A stretch of 64,000 nucleotides of DNA. Source: Herbinix sp. GTDB taxonomy: Bacteria; Bacillota; Clostridia; Lachnospirales; Lachnospiraceae. Location of the stretch: positions 1-64,000 of the forward strand of contig JAQSYO010000018.1 in assembly GCA_029256105.1 (NCBI GenBank). Direction: 5' to 3'. Below the pieces are notes generated by a model. That model was not told where the DNA came from. It worked only from the letters and a program-made list of their open reading frames with translations, and ran no database searches. Within the stretch, counting starts at the first letter, position 1, and the number at the start of each line of letters is the position of its first letter. Of the stretch, positions 34,929 through 43,527 are shown piece after piece. Both the position numbers and the translations under genes were made by a program.

Positions 34929-34965
34929 TAATATTTTATCGATTATCAATAAAATATTATTGACA
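34923..34965. promoter_or_regulatory. 17-bp-arm perfect inverted repeat overlapping the -35 box
   Basis: TGTCAATAATATTTTAT and its exact complement flank a 9-base centre. The left arm includes the TTGACA -35 of the minus-strand promoter, so a bound protein would block polymerase. It is also close enough to affect the divergent birA side (about 235 bp from birA). Confidence 0.7.
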
Positions 34966-34979
34966 TTAGATAATTTTCT

Positions 34980-35078
34980 TGCCAATAGCAAAGGTAGCAA
35001 AGGTGAAGGTAGCAAAGGATAGCAATTGAGGATAGCAATTGAGGTAGCAAAGGTAGCAAAGGTAACAAAGGCAACAAC
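34980..35078. repeat. Short tandem repeats (GGTAGCAAA-like, 9-18 bp)
   Basis: GGTAGCAAA, GATAGCAATTGA and GGTAACAAA variants repeat about ten times between the oxidoreductase operator and the birA control region. Confidence 0.75.
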
Positions 35079-35114
35079 CAACTTAAATCACCATAAAAGT
35101 TTTCTTAGCTTCTA

Positions 35115-35148
35115 ATTGTCGACTCTTTTATGTTCACGGGTTGACAAT
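35115..35148 (+). promoter_or_regulatory. BirA operator overlapping the birA promoter
   Basis: ATTGTCGAC (35115-35123) and GTTGACAAT (35140-35148) form an inverted repeat with a 16-bp spacer and one mismatch. This agrees with the TTGTNNAC-N14-16-GTNNACAA type of biotin repressor box known in Firmicutes. The right half contains TTGACA (35141-35146), followed after 16 bases by TATACT (35163-35168), so binding would shut the promoter. Confidence 0.8.
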
Positions 35149-35198
35149 CATTTATATTATGATATACTAAATCATCATATATGATAAGGACGAGCCAT

Positions 35199-36182
35199 AT
35201 GGAATTAAAACATCAAGTTTTAAAGATTCTGGAAGAAAACAGAGGTAACACGATAAACGGAGCGAAGCTTGCAAGTGAGCTTTTCGTAACACGTAGCTCT
35301 ATTTGGAAGGCGATGAAAGCCTTACAAAAGGATGGATACCGTATAGAAGCTGTAACAAATAAGGGATATTGTCTACTTCAACACAATGATATCGTATCGG
35401 TGGAAAGTATTACTCCATTTTTGAGAGAGGAAGCTGTAAACTTTGTTCTTGATGTTCGGCAAAGTGTAACCTCGACGAACACTATAGCAAAGGAATTGGC
35501 TGCTCAAGGAGCCAAAGAAGGTACCGTAATAATTGCAAGGGAACAGACGGAAGGTCGCGGTCGTATGGGACGTTCCTTTTATTCTCCAAATTCCTCTGGG
35601 ATTTATTTTACGATTATCCTTAGACCAACGCTTAATTTGGAAGATTCCCTCTTAATCACTACAGCTACTGCGGTTGCAGTTTCTCGTGCTATAGAAGCAG
35701 TAGCTAAAGTAAATGCAGTAATAAAGTGGGTGAATGACATCTTTGTAGCCGGAAAGAAGGTCTGTGGAATATTGACCGAAGCTTCATTAAACTTTGAAAA
35801 TGGTAGGTTAGAATATGCAGTTGTTGGTATCGGAATAAATATAGAAACCAAAGATTTTCCTGATAATATTCAGCAGATAGCAGGTTCCTTATTCTCCGAT
35901 AAACCGAGTGACACACCTATAACTTCAATGTTGGTAGCTGAAATACTTAATAACATATCCAGCTGTATGAATTCTCTAACCGATAAAAAATATTTAGAGG
36001 ATTACCGTAAGCGTTCCTTTCTAATTGGAAAAGAAATTCTTGTATTAAAAGGTAGCATATCGAGATCTGCTAGAGCGATTGATATCGATGAAAAAGCAAG
36101 GTTAGTCGTGGAATATGAAGATAAATCCACGGAAGCACTTGTTTCTGGGGAAGTGAGTATTCGACCTATTAATAAAAGCTAA
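35199..36182 (+). CDS. birA: Bifunctional biotin-[acetyl-CoA-carboxylase] ligase and biotin repressor
   Basis: About 327 residues from the ATG at 35199 (AAGGA eight bases upstream; an earlier ATG at 35181 lacks a site). An amino-terminal helix-turn-helix (about residues 15-55, NTINGAKLASELFVTRSSIW) makes this the DNA-binding, group II form. The ligase core has the biotinyl-AMP loop EGRGRMGRSFYSP (about residues 116-128) and KWVNDIFVAGKKVCGIL (about residues 176-192). The carboxyl SH3-like domain is intact. It attaches biotin to carboxylase subunits and, loaded with biotinyl-AMP, represses its own operon through the operator at 35115-35148. The biotin transporter gene bioY follows 60 bp downstream. 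Confidence 0.95.
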   Translation: MELKHQVLKILEENRGNTINGAKLASELFVTRSSIWKAMKALQKDGYRIEAVTNKGYCLLQHNDIVSVESITPFLREEAVNFVLDVRQSVTSTNTIAKELAAQGAKEGTVIIAREQTEGRGRMGRSFYSPNSSGIYFTIILRPTLNLEDSLLITTATAVAVSRAIEAVAKVNAVIKWVNDIFVAGKKVCGILTEASLNFENGRLEYAVVGIGINIETKDFPDNIQQIAGSLFSDKPSDTPITSMLVAEILNNISSCMNSLTDKKYLEDYRKRSFLIGKEILVLKGSISRSARAIDIDEKARLVVEYEDKSTEALVSGEVSIRPINKS

Positions 36183-36242
36183 GTCAAAAATGAAAGATTA
36201 TATAAATCAAAACAATCCAACATCTTACGAAAGGAATGTACT

Positions 36243-36890
36243 TTGTTGACAAACTTGATATTCGATATTCCAAATATCAATTTTATCTTAACACCGGTAC
36301 AATATAAAAAAATGAATAATTCGAATTTAACAAAAGTAACCTTTAAAACTCAAAAAATAAGCACCAAGGATCTAGTAATGACCGCAATGTTTACTGCAGT
36401 TATCTGCGTTATGGCTCAAATTTCGATACCGACACAACCAATACCTTTTACTTTATCTCTGTTTGCTATATTTTTAACAGGTGCTCTTCTATCTCCACGC
36501 TATGCTTTCCTGTCCGTATTAGTATATCTGTTATTGGGAGCATTCGGACTTCCCGTTTTTGCTGGCTTTAAAGGTGGTCCGGACAGATTAGTCGGAATGA
36601 CTGGCGGTTATCTTATGTCTTATCCTCTTATGGCACTCATTATTGCCTTATGTTATAGGTACATAAAAAAATATAAAGTTTTAGCTTTATCCATCGGTAT
36701 GATTGTATCCTTATTTCTCTGCTATTTATTAGGAACCCTATGGTTTATGAATGTGTCAGGTAATAACTTATATACCTCTCTTACTTTATGCGTATTTCCA
36801 TATGTATTATTTGATATAATGAAAATTGTACTGGCTATTTCCATTAGTATGGTTATTAGAAAAACAGCGCTGAAGAGTTATAGGATATAA
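36243..36890 (+). CDS. bioY: Biotin transporter BioY (ECF-type S component)
   Basis: The 215-residue membrane protein has about six hydrophobic helices and the BioY signatures QISIPTQPIPFTL (about residues 61-73) and LPVFAGFKGGPDRLVGMTGG (about residues 101-120). BioY binds biotin in the membrane and, alone or with the EcfAA'T module, imports it. It lies directly after birA and shares its BirA-controlled promoter. TTG at 36243 with AAAGGA eight bases before is a fair start; the ATG at 36312 would shorten the polar amino end by 23 residues but has no ribosome site. Confidence 0.93.
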   Translation: MLTNLIFDIPNINFILTPVQYKKMNNSNLTKVTFKTQKISTKDLVMTAMFTAVICVMAQISIPTQPIPFTLSLFAIFLTGALLSPRYAFLSVLVYLLLGAFGLPVFAGFKGGPDRLVGMTGGYLMSYPLMALIIALCYRYIKKYKVLALSIGMIVSLFLCYLLGTLWFMNVSGNNLYTSLTLCVFPYVLFDIMKIVLAISISMVIRKTALKSYRI

Positions 36891-36973
36891 ATCATAAGTC
36901 AATCTGTATTCGCTACTCTTGTTGGTACAAACAGATTATATAATGAAATTCATAATAGAATATAGAATTATAA

Positions 36974-37001
36974 ATGAGGGGCAGAAAAATCTGCCCCTCA
37001 T
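36974..37001. terminator. Bidirectional terminator between bioY and the helicase gene
   Basis: ATGAGGGGCAG pairs with CTGCCCCTCAT around a short A-rich loop. It serves the convergent bioY (plus) and SNF2-type (minus) genes. Confidence 0.88.
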
Positions 37002-37033
37002 TCTATATCTTACTATACTTTTGTTAATTTCTA

Positions 37034-40000
37034 CTACATCGGAGCAAATAATTCCTCCAACTCCTCCTTGGACAAAGTATTAATAAATACTTCTTTGGAA
37101 CTGATAATAGAATCGGATAGTTCTTTCTTCTTTCTCTGTAGCTTGAAGATCTTCTCTTCAATCGTTCCCTTCGTAATCAGTTTCATAACATGTACCTTAT
37201 TCTGTTGGCCAATACGATAAGCACGATCGGTTGCTTGGTCTTCCACTGCTGGGTTCCACCAGGGATCATAATGAATTACAGTGTCTGCACCTGTAAGATT
37301 TAATCCAGTACCTCCCGCTTTTAAGGAGATCAAGAATACCTTTCCTTCCCCTGCATTAAAGCGTTTTACATAATCATTTCGATCATGTGTCGGTGTAGAG
37401 CCTTCAAGATAAAAATAGGGAATGTCCAAATCCTTTAATTCATTCTCAATGATTCGTAACATTGAGGTGAATTGAGAAAATACCAAGATGCGATGATCAT
37501 TGGCAATCGCTTCCGGGATAATCTCCATTAAAAGCTCTAATTTACCACTACCACCCTGATAATTATCAATAAAAGTGGAAGGATGACAGCAGATCTGGCG
37601 AAGTCTCGTAAGCGCTGCCAAAATCTTAATTCTGTTCTTCTCAACACCACTTTCTTCAATATCAGAATGTAACTCACTACGAATATTCTCTAGATAAGAC
37701 AGATAAACTAGCTTCTGTCCCTCCGATAATTCGGTCAACATCTTCGTCTCATATTTATCAGGCAATTCGGTTAATACATCCTTTTTCATACGTCGCAAAA
37801 TAAAAGGTGTAATATGTTGGTGAAGATCACTTAAAGCCTCCGTGTCTTCCTTTAATATCGGCTTTTCATATAGCTCCACGAATCGAGTATGGCTGTTCAG
37901 GTATTCTGGCATAATAAAATCAAAGATAGACCATAGTTCGGACAAACTATTCTCAATCGGTGTTCCGGTAAGGGCAAAGCGGTGATTCGCACGAAGCCTT
38001 TTTACTGATTTTGCATTCAGAGAGGAGTCATTTTTGATAAACTGCGCCTCATCGATAAAAACAGTATGAAAATCGATTTTCTCATAGCTTGTGATGTCTC
38101 TTCGGATAAGTGGATATGAAGTAATTAAAACATCATAATCTAAATATTTCTCGATGGATTCCTGCCGTTCTGGAGGTGTCCCAGTTATAACTAATGCTTT
38201 TAAATGCGGAGCAAAGTTCTCTATTTCATCCTGCCAATTATATATCAAAGAGGTAGGACACACAATTAAATGATGTACTCGCTTTTCTTTATTTATCTCC
38301 GATGCGATATAGACGATGGACTGAAGTGTCTTACCAAGACCCATATCATCTGCCAATATGCCACCCAATTCATTCGCTGCTAAGGTTCTTAACCATTTAT
38401 AACCAGTAAACTGATATGGCCGTAAGTCTGCAAGTATTCCCTCCGGTAAGGTATACTCCGTCTGCGCAGGATTAAGGATTTTCTCGGTTAATGCCAAAAA
38501 GTCCCTATCCCGTTCAAATTCAAATTCTTTCTCTGAAAAAGCCTTATCCAGATAGACAGCATGTTGTTTCTCCAGTAAAAGTGCTTCCTCCTTTAAATTC
38601 TTATCACTGACATTCAAGGAATTTAAGATATGGGATACTTCACTAATCGTCTTATCTTCAAGATTAATAAAGCTTCCGTTTTTCAGTCGGTAATATTTCT
38701 TTTTAATTTGGTAGGAATGTAATAAGTCCTTTAATTCCTCCTTGGGAACCTCGTCAAAGGCAAGATCCAGTTCTAGCATATTAAATTCTGAATTCATGCG
38801 GACTCCAGCTTTAAAACTTCCAGGAGCACGAATTCCCAGGCGACGGAAATCCTCGGAATAGAAAAGTGATGCTTTCTCTTCTAATTCCATTACCCTACCG
38901 GATAAGAATTCATATATTTTTTCTTCGTCTTTCAGTAAATAAAAGTTCTTATAAGGAACGAAACCCTGCTTTAGGAGCTCAGATATAATGGAATCCTCTT
39001 TTTCTCTTTGACGAACAATGATATAGGAACCTGCCGCTGCATTTCCAAAGGAATTGAATTCATATTCTCCATACTTATATTTTAACTCTGCTTTAATTCC
39101 GGTCTTATATTTATCAAAATAAAGCTTAGCTTCCATGTCACAGGTAATATATCTGCTTTTCAGTTCTTCCGGTACGTCCAGAACCATAGTCTCACTGATG
39201 CGTGGTAATACATGCTCTAAAAAGCTTGTCTTACTTTCACCACGAAAAACGAGGGGTTCCTTATCCTTCCCAAGACTATTATAAAAAGGCTTAAAATTAC
39301 GTATAAACTTTTTATCCGGAAGATATATTGCACCGTCAAAATAAAGAAGCTCTCCGGTTTCTGTAATCGGAAGTACTGCTTCCTTCCCTTGATAATCCAC
39401 AGTAACAGAATCTTCATCCAGTGTAAGTTGATAAGATATTTTCGGATTTCCCCTTATAAATTCCACATCAGTATAAACCTTTCCATATAATTCCAAGGTT
39501 ATCGTATTTTCCTTTATAATATCTAGCAATTTAATCAGCATATTCTTCGTAATAAACATCTGTGCCTTCGAAAATATCTTCGAAAAATGGGTGCTGTCAA
39601 TAACCTCCTGGATTTCATATACTTCAAGTAAATAATCTAGAATATCCAGAGAAATTGCATCGAATGTACTCTCACCATGAACAAATTTAAATTCTTTTCC
39701 TATGGCAAAGCTCTCATGATGATAGATATCGGATAAAAATTTCTTAATAGTTTGAATTTTATATTTACGGCTACTACCACCACGCAAGGAAGCCATGGCT
39801 CTTCCGTTTTCACCTTTTAATATAGATGGAATGCTTACGATTACTTCTAACCCAAAGGTTTCACCAACCAGTACGGAATCCTCCTGTGATACAAAGTAAT
39901 CAAGTAATTGCATTACCTTACGCTCCTCAGGGTTCTTCGATTCCGTAAGTAAGGCACGCTCCTGATATTTAAGTACAAATAATAAAGCAGCGACCACATG

Positions 40001-40246
40001 CTTGCAGGCGCCTTGATCCTTTAGTCTAGATGGACAATTACAACTATAATCAAAGGAGCCGTCCTCCTGCTCATCCACAGTCACAGAATAATTATAATTA
40101 CCTTTTACCACCAAACGATATTGTTTGTTTGAATTTGAATATGTTGCATTTGAGATGCGATTATCTTTATAGTATTGTAAACCCCTAGCATATATAGTAT
40201 CATTTGATGCTAAGTTTCGTATTCCTGTACGCGAAATCTGTATCAT
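37034..40246 (-). CDS. SWIM-zinc-finger SNF2-family helicase
   Basis: A 1070-residue protein. A SWIM finger near the amino end (CNCPSRLKDQGACKHVVAAL, about residues 68-87) is followed by a long Firmicutes-type middle region (SNF2 helicase-associated domain, about 240-560). The two helicase lobes come last: motif I LADDMGLGKTLQS (about residue 632), motif II IDEAQ (about 738), motif III ALTGTPIENS, then motifs V and VI with SLKAGGTGLNLTGAD and QATDRAYRIGQ near the carboxyl end. It is a double-stranded-DNA translocase that remodels protein-DNA or polymerase complexes. Single gene; the region upstream is the large repeat field. Specific partner unknown. Confidence 0.93.
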   Translation of the reverse strand: MIQISRTGIRNLASNDTIYARGLQYYKDNRISNATYSNSNKQYRLVVKGNYNYSVTVDEQEDGSFDYSCNCPSRLKDQGACKHVVAALLFVLKYQERALLTESKNPEERKVMQLLDYFVSQEDSVLVGETFGLEVIVSIPSILKGENGRAMASLRGGSSRKYKIQTIKKFLSDIYHHESFAIGKEFKFVHGESTFDAISLDILDYLLEVYEIQEVIDSTHFSKIFSKAQMFITKNMLIKLLDIIKENTITLELYGKVYTDVEFIRGNPKISYQLTLDEDSVTVDYQGKEAVLPITETGELLYFDGAIYLPDKKFIRNFKPFYNSLGKDKEPLVFRGESKTSFLEHVLPRISETMVLDVPEELKSRYITCDMEAKLYFDKYKTGIKAELKYKYGEYEFNSFGNAAAGSYIIVRQREKEDSIISELLKQGFVPYKNFYLLKDEEKIYEFLSGRVMELEEKASLFYSEDFRRLGIRAPGSFKAGVRMNSEFNMLELDLAFDEVPKEELKDLLHSYQIKKKYYRLKNGSFINLEDKTISEVSHILNSLNVSDKNLKEEALLLEKQHAVYLDKAFSEKEFEFERDRDFLALTEKILNPAQTEYTLPEGILADLRPYQFTGYKWLRTLAANELGGILADDMGLGKTLQSIVYIASEINKEKRVHHLIVCPTSLIYNWQDEIENFAPHLKALVITGTPPERQESIEKYLDYDVLITSYPLIRRDITSYEKIDFHTVFIDEAQFIKNDSSLNAKSVKRLRANHRFALTGTPIENSLSELWSIFDFIMPEYLNSHTRFVELYEKPILKEDTEALSDLHQHITPFILRRMKKDVLTELPDKYETKMLTELSEGQKLVYLSYLENIRSELHSDIEESGVEKNRIKILAALTRLRQICCHPSTFIDNYQGGSGKLELLMEIIPEAIANDHRILVFSQFTSMLRIIENELKDLDIPYFYLEGSTPTHDRNDYVKRFNAGEGKVFLISLKAGGTGLNLTGADTVIHYDPWWNPAVEDQATDRAYRIGQQNKVHVMKLITKGTIEEKIFKLQRKKKELSDSIISSKEVFINTLSKEELEELFAPM

Positions 40247-40365
40247 ATACGCACACCTTTCCTAAATTGTATCTTACTATTATAACACAATTTAAAGGAA
40301 AAGTGTAAATCATTTTGATGAAATTTAATTCAAGGGGAAATTAATCTATCAAATATGTAAAATAC

Positions 40366-40409
40366 AAAAAAGAGAGCATCTCTACCGTCTAAGCAGATAC
40401 TCTCTTTTT
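40366..40409 (-). terminator. Strong intrinsic terminator at the left edge of the repeat field
   Basis: AAAAAGAGAGCATCT and AGATACTCTCTTTTT form a 15-bp stem (one wobble/mismatch) with a 13-base loop. On the minus strand it is followed by TTTTTTGTATTTT. There is no annotated gene just upstream on that strand, so it would end a transcript of the repeat field itself. Confidence 0.8.
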
Positions 40410-40483
40410 ATATTAAATTATTCATCATATTTTGGTACATGCCATCCCATCTTCAGAATATGCTTTGAAATGTATCGCAAAGC

Positions 40484-40630
40484 GTTTGGTGATCAGTACC
40501 AACCTTTCTAATAAATTGTTTGAGGTATAACATAAAGTTTCTGGTGGTTTGTACCGTCCTTTCTTTAATATTTTGCTTTGGGTAAATCGCTTATGTGTTT
40601 GGCGGTCTGTACCTTCCTTTCGCAATATTT
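40484..40630. repeat. ~57-bp repeats (GGTNNTCTGTACCNNCCTTTC-like), three copies
   Basis: GTTTGGTGATCAGTACC (40484), GTTTCTGGTGGTTTGTACC (about 40538) and GTGTTTGGCGGTCTGTACC (about 40596), each followed by CCTTTC and an AATATTTT-type stretch. An open frame across it on the minus strand (40425-40625) is composed of this repeat and is not a convincing gene. Confidence 0.75.
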
Positions 40631-40800
40631 TTTGTAACTATCTATAGTAATCCTTCGTGAAACTGAAGGAAATTACTTTTAAATTCACTATAAACCAACT
40701 TATATTTTTTCTTTTCCTTTCCATATTTTTATTATAACTAATCTCTTCTTACTTCTCATAGGGCTTACACTTTTCATGATTTTTATCTTTACAATTAATA

Positions 40801-41668
40801 GGACACATTCCTTACAATTAATCATTATCTTTAAGAGTTTCATCTTATCTATTCATTGGACTCATTCCTTATAATTAATCATTATCTTTAAGAATTTCAT
40901 CTTATCTATTCATTGGACTCATTCCTTATAATTTTATTTTAACCATACTTTTTCTTCTTCTTTTCGATTGAACTTATTACTAATAATCATATTTTATCTT
41001 TATGAATTTCATCATGCTAAGTCATTGGACTCATTCCTTTAATCATTATTTTTTTAGGAAATTCATTTTATTAATTCATTGGACCCATTCCTTATATTAG
41101 CTTTATATCTCTAAGAAGCACTCTTTACAAAAATTATATATCTTTAAGAATTTCAGCTTACTAATTCATTGGACTCATTCCTTATAATTATTTTTCTTTA
41201 AGAAATTCATTTTACTATTTCATTGGACTCATTCCTTCTAATTAACTTTCTTTAAGAAATTTATTTTACTAATTCATTGGACTCATTCCTTATAGTAGGA
41301 TTAAATATCTACGAATTGCTTTTTTTATAAGTATTATTTTACTCTAAGAATTTCAGCTTACTATTTCATTGGAATCAATTTTTAATTATTTTATTCTTCA
41401 ATAAATTCATCTACCTATTCATTGGACTCATTCCTTATAATAATTTTAATTCACTAAGAATTGCTTTTTCTAAGTATTATTTACTTTATGAATTTTAGCT
41501 TACTATTTCATAATCTTTTTTTAAGTATTTCATTTTTATGAAATTCATTTTACCTATTCATTGGACTCATTCCTTTAAGTACTTTTCTTAAGAATTTTAT
41601 ATCATTTTTCTTTGGAATTTTTACTTTTGAGTATTTCATTTTACCTTTTCATTGGACTCAATCCTTTC
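40801..41668. repeat. Mosaic array of 10-12 copies of a 19-nt core TTCATTGGACTCATTCCTT
   Basis: Core copies start at 40852, 40909, 41021, 41075, 41165, 41219, 41273, 41365 (degenerate), 41418, 41557 and 41648, with partial copies at 40801 and 41507. Distances fall into two classes, about 53-57 and about 89-92 bp (or their doubles). Between cores runs a second conserved block (TTTAAGAAATTCATTTTACTA-like). The longer spacers hold a third (GAATTGCTTTTTTTATAAGT-like). No open frame covers it. On the minus strand each core reads AAGGAATGAGTCCAATGAA. Confidence 0.9.
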
Positions 41669-41669
41669 A

Positions 41670-41969
41670 GTAGATTAGCTATTCAGCTTGATTTGTTTTT
41701 TATTGTTTGTTATGAGTTAATATTACACCACAATATATATCTTGTCAATACAATTATCTGTTAATTTTAAATTATTTTTATAATTGTTGTTATACGCTGT
41801 AATTATCTGTCATTTCGGTTAACTATTAATTGAAATGTATTATATTGGAAGCCAAATCATCCAATTTCAAGTTATTTTCAAAAAGAAAATTACTAATTGA
41901 AATTTGCAAAGATTTATATTACAATGTTTAGTTAGGAAATGAAAACAATAACAACATATGGAGGTGTCT
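41670..41969. other. pyrB upstream region
   Basis: This AT-rich stretch lies between the repeat field and pyrB. It contains the pyrB ribosome site (GGAGGTG, 41960-41966). I see no PyrR-type attenuator or terminator hairpin in it. Confidence 0.45.
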
Positions 41970-42884
41970 ATGAAACATATTATCAGTCCAACTGACCTTT
42001 CTGTTTCTGAGCTAAGCGAGCTTCTTGATTTATCCGAAGAGATAATACTAAACCCAAAGAAATTCGCCGATGTGTGCCGGGGTAAGAAGCTGGCCACTCT
42101 ATTCTATGAACCGAGTACACGAACCCGACTAAGTTTTGAGGCTGCAATGCTTAATCTTGGTGGCAACATCTTAGGATTCTCATCTGCTGATTCTAGTTCA
42201 GCAGCCAAAGGTGAAAGCGTTGCCGATACAATTCGAGTTATTTCCTCTTATGCTGATATTTGTGCTATACGTCATCCCAAAGAAGGCGCCCCCTACGTTG
42301 CTTCTACCTATTCTACTATTCCAGTTATCAATGCCGGAGACGGCGGTCATAATCATCCCACACAAACCTTCACTGATTTATTAACAATTAAAAATCTCAA
42401 AGGACGATTAAATAATTTAACCGTTGGCTTTTGTGGTGACCTAAAATTCGGCCGTACGGTACACTCCTTAATTAATGCATTAGCAAGATATGAAAACATT
42501 AATCTAGTATTAATTTCACCGGAAGAGCTACGAGTACCTGCCTACATCCGTGAAGAAGTACTCAAGACAAACAATATTCCTTATACGGAAGTTCGAGATC
42601 TTGAGGCAGCAATGCCGAGTCTTGACATACTTTATATGACAAGAGTACAAAAGGAACGTTTCTTCAATGAAGAAGATTATATCCGTTTAAAAGACATATA
42701 TATCCTTGATGATAAGAAAATGACCTTTGCCAAGAAGGACATGCTAGTACTCCATCCCCTACCAAGAGTAAATGAAATTGCAACCGAGGTTGACGATGAT
42801 CCACGTGCAGTATACTTTAAGCAGGCGGAGTTTGGCGTATACGTAAGAATGGCTCTGATTATGAAATTATTGGAGGTGCTATAA
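41970..42884 (+). CDS. pyrB: Aspartate carbamoyltransferase, catalytic chain
   Basis: About 304 residues from the ATG at 41970, seven bases after GGAGG (an earlier ATG overlaps the ribosome site itself). The carbamoyl-phosphate loop [15 protein letters not shown] (about residues 44-58) and the aspartate-side [12 protein letters not shown] (about residues 130-141) are intact. The enzyme joins carbamoyl phosphate and aspartate, the first committed step of pyrimidine synthesis. The adjacent pyrI overlaps by one base (TAATG), so this is the regulated PyrB3-PyrI2 type holoenzyme rather than the unregulated Bacillus form. Confidence 0.96.
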   Translation: MKHIISPTDLSVSELSELLDLSEEIILNPKKFADVCRGKKLATLFYEPSTRTRLSFEAAMLNLGGNILGFSSADSSSAAKGESVADTIRVISSYADICAIRHPKEGAPYVASTYSTIPVINAGDGGHNHPTQTFTDLLTIKNLKGRLNNLTVGFCGDLKFGRTVHSLINALARYENINLVLISPEELRVPAYIREEVLKTNNIPYTEVRDLEAAMPSLDILYMTRVQKERFFNEEDYIRLKDIYILDDKKMTFAKKDMLVLHPLPRVNEIATEVDDDPRAVYFKQAEFGVYVRMALIMKLLEVL

Positions 42885-43312
42885 TGTTAAATATCGGTGT
42901 ATTAAATCAAGGAATCGTAATTGATCATATTAAAGCTGGCGGTGCAATGAAGATTTACTCCTATCTTAACCTTGAAAACTTGGATTGTTCTGTCGCTATT
43001 ATCAAAAATGCAAAAAGTAGTAAGATGGGTAAGAAGGATATTATTAAGATTGAGGGAACTCTTGAGAATCTGGATTTGGATATTCTAGGTGCATTGGATC
43101 ACCAAATCACGATTGATGTTATTGAAAATGGTATTATAATCGAAAAGAAAAATCCAAAGTTACCGGAACGCGTTAATAATGTATTAAAATGTAAAAACCC
43201 AAGGTGCATCACCTCAGTAGAACCTGGTATAAATCATACCTTTAAGCTGACAGATCGTGCAAATGGAGTTTATCGCTGCTGTTATTGTGAGCAGGCGTTT
43301 GATAGGCGATAA
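42884..43312 (+). CDS. pyrI: Aspartate carbamoyltransferase, regulatory chain
   Basis: The 142-residue protein starts inside the pyrB stop. The nucleotide-binding half (residues 1-95) carries the family's IDHIKAGGAMKI motif. The zinc domain has four Cys ligands in CKNPRC and CCYC (about residues 102-138). PyrI binds CTP and ATP and tunes catalytic-chain activity. Length is normal, and the gene is followed by the long hairpin element. Confidence 0.95.
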   Translation: MLNIGVLNQGIVIDHIKAGGAMKIYSYLNLENLDCSVAIIKNAKSSKMGKKDIIKIEGTLENLDLDILGALDHQITIDVIENGIIIEKKNPKLPERVNNVLKCKNPRCITSVEPGINHTFKLTDRANGVYRCCYCEQAFDRR

Positions 43313-43326
43313 TTCTTAGGCTGTGT

Positions 43327-43503
43327 ACAAAGGAAGAGACCAGGCTCGTTTGGATATGTTTTTCCGTACCAATACAGCCGGACGTAATCGTTCGTTTCAG
43401 GTTTGACATGTAAAGCGTATGTCAACTTGATTTGGACAATTGCGTCCGGCTGTAAAGGTAAAGGAAATACATTTATCCATATGAGCCCGGTCTCTTCCTT
43501 TGT
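43327..43503. mobile_element. ~177-bp near-palindromic element (MITE-like or giant hairpin)
   Basis: The two ends, ACAAAGGAAGAGACCAGGCT and its complement at 43484-43503, are nearly perfect inverted repeats. The match continues inward through CAGCCGGACG (43375-43384, complement at 43442-43451) to a central GACAT...ATGTC hairpin (43408-43426). The RNA could fold end to end with few mismatches. It holds no frame and no clear target duplication (CTGTG/GATAT flanks). It may be a non-autonomous transposable remnant or a terminator-like element shared by pyrI and the SOD gene. Confidence 0.65.
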
Positions 43504-43527
43504 GATATAGATATAAGCGTTAGCTCA

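Noticed and set aside
40425..40625. 66-codon minus-strand frame near the repeat field
   Set aside because: It is composed of the 57-bp repeat units; codon content and lack of a ribosome site argue against a gene.
40801..41668. CRISPR array
   Set aside because: The core repeats are only 19 nt, spacings vary between about 54 and 90 bp, spacers are themselves repeated and AT-rich, and there are no cas genes.
43327..43503. A plain intrinsic terminator for pyrBI
   Set aside because: The stem spans about 80 bp per arm, lacks a T-tract and is far longer than terminators elsewhere in the window, although it could still stop transcription.
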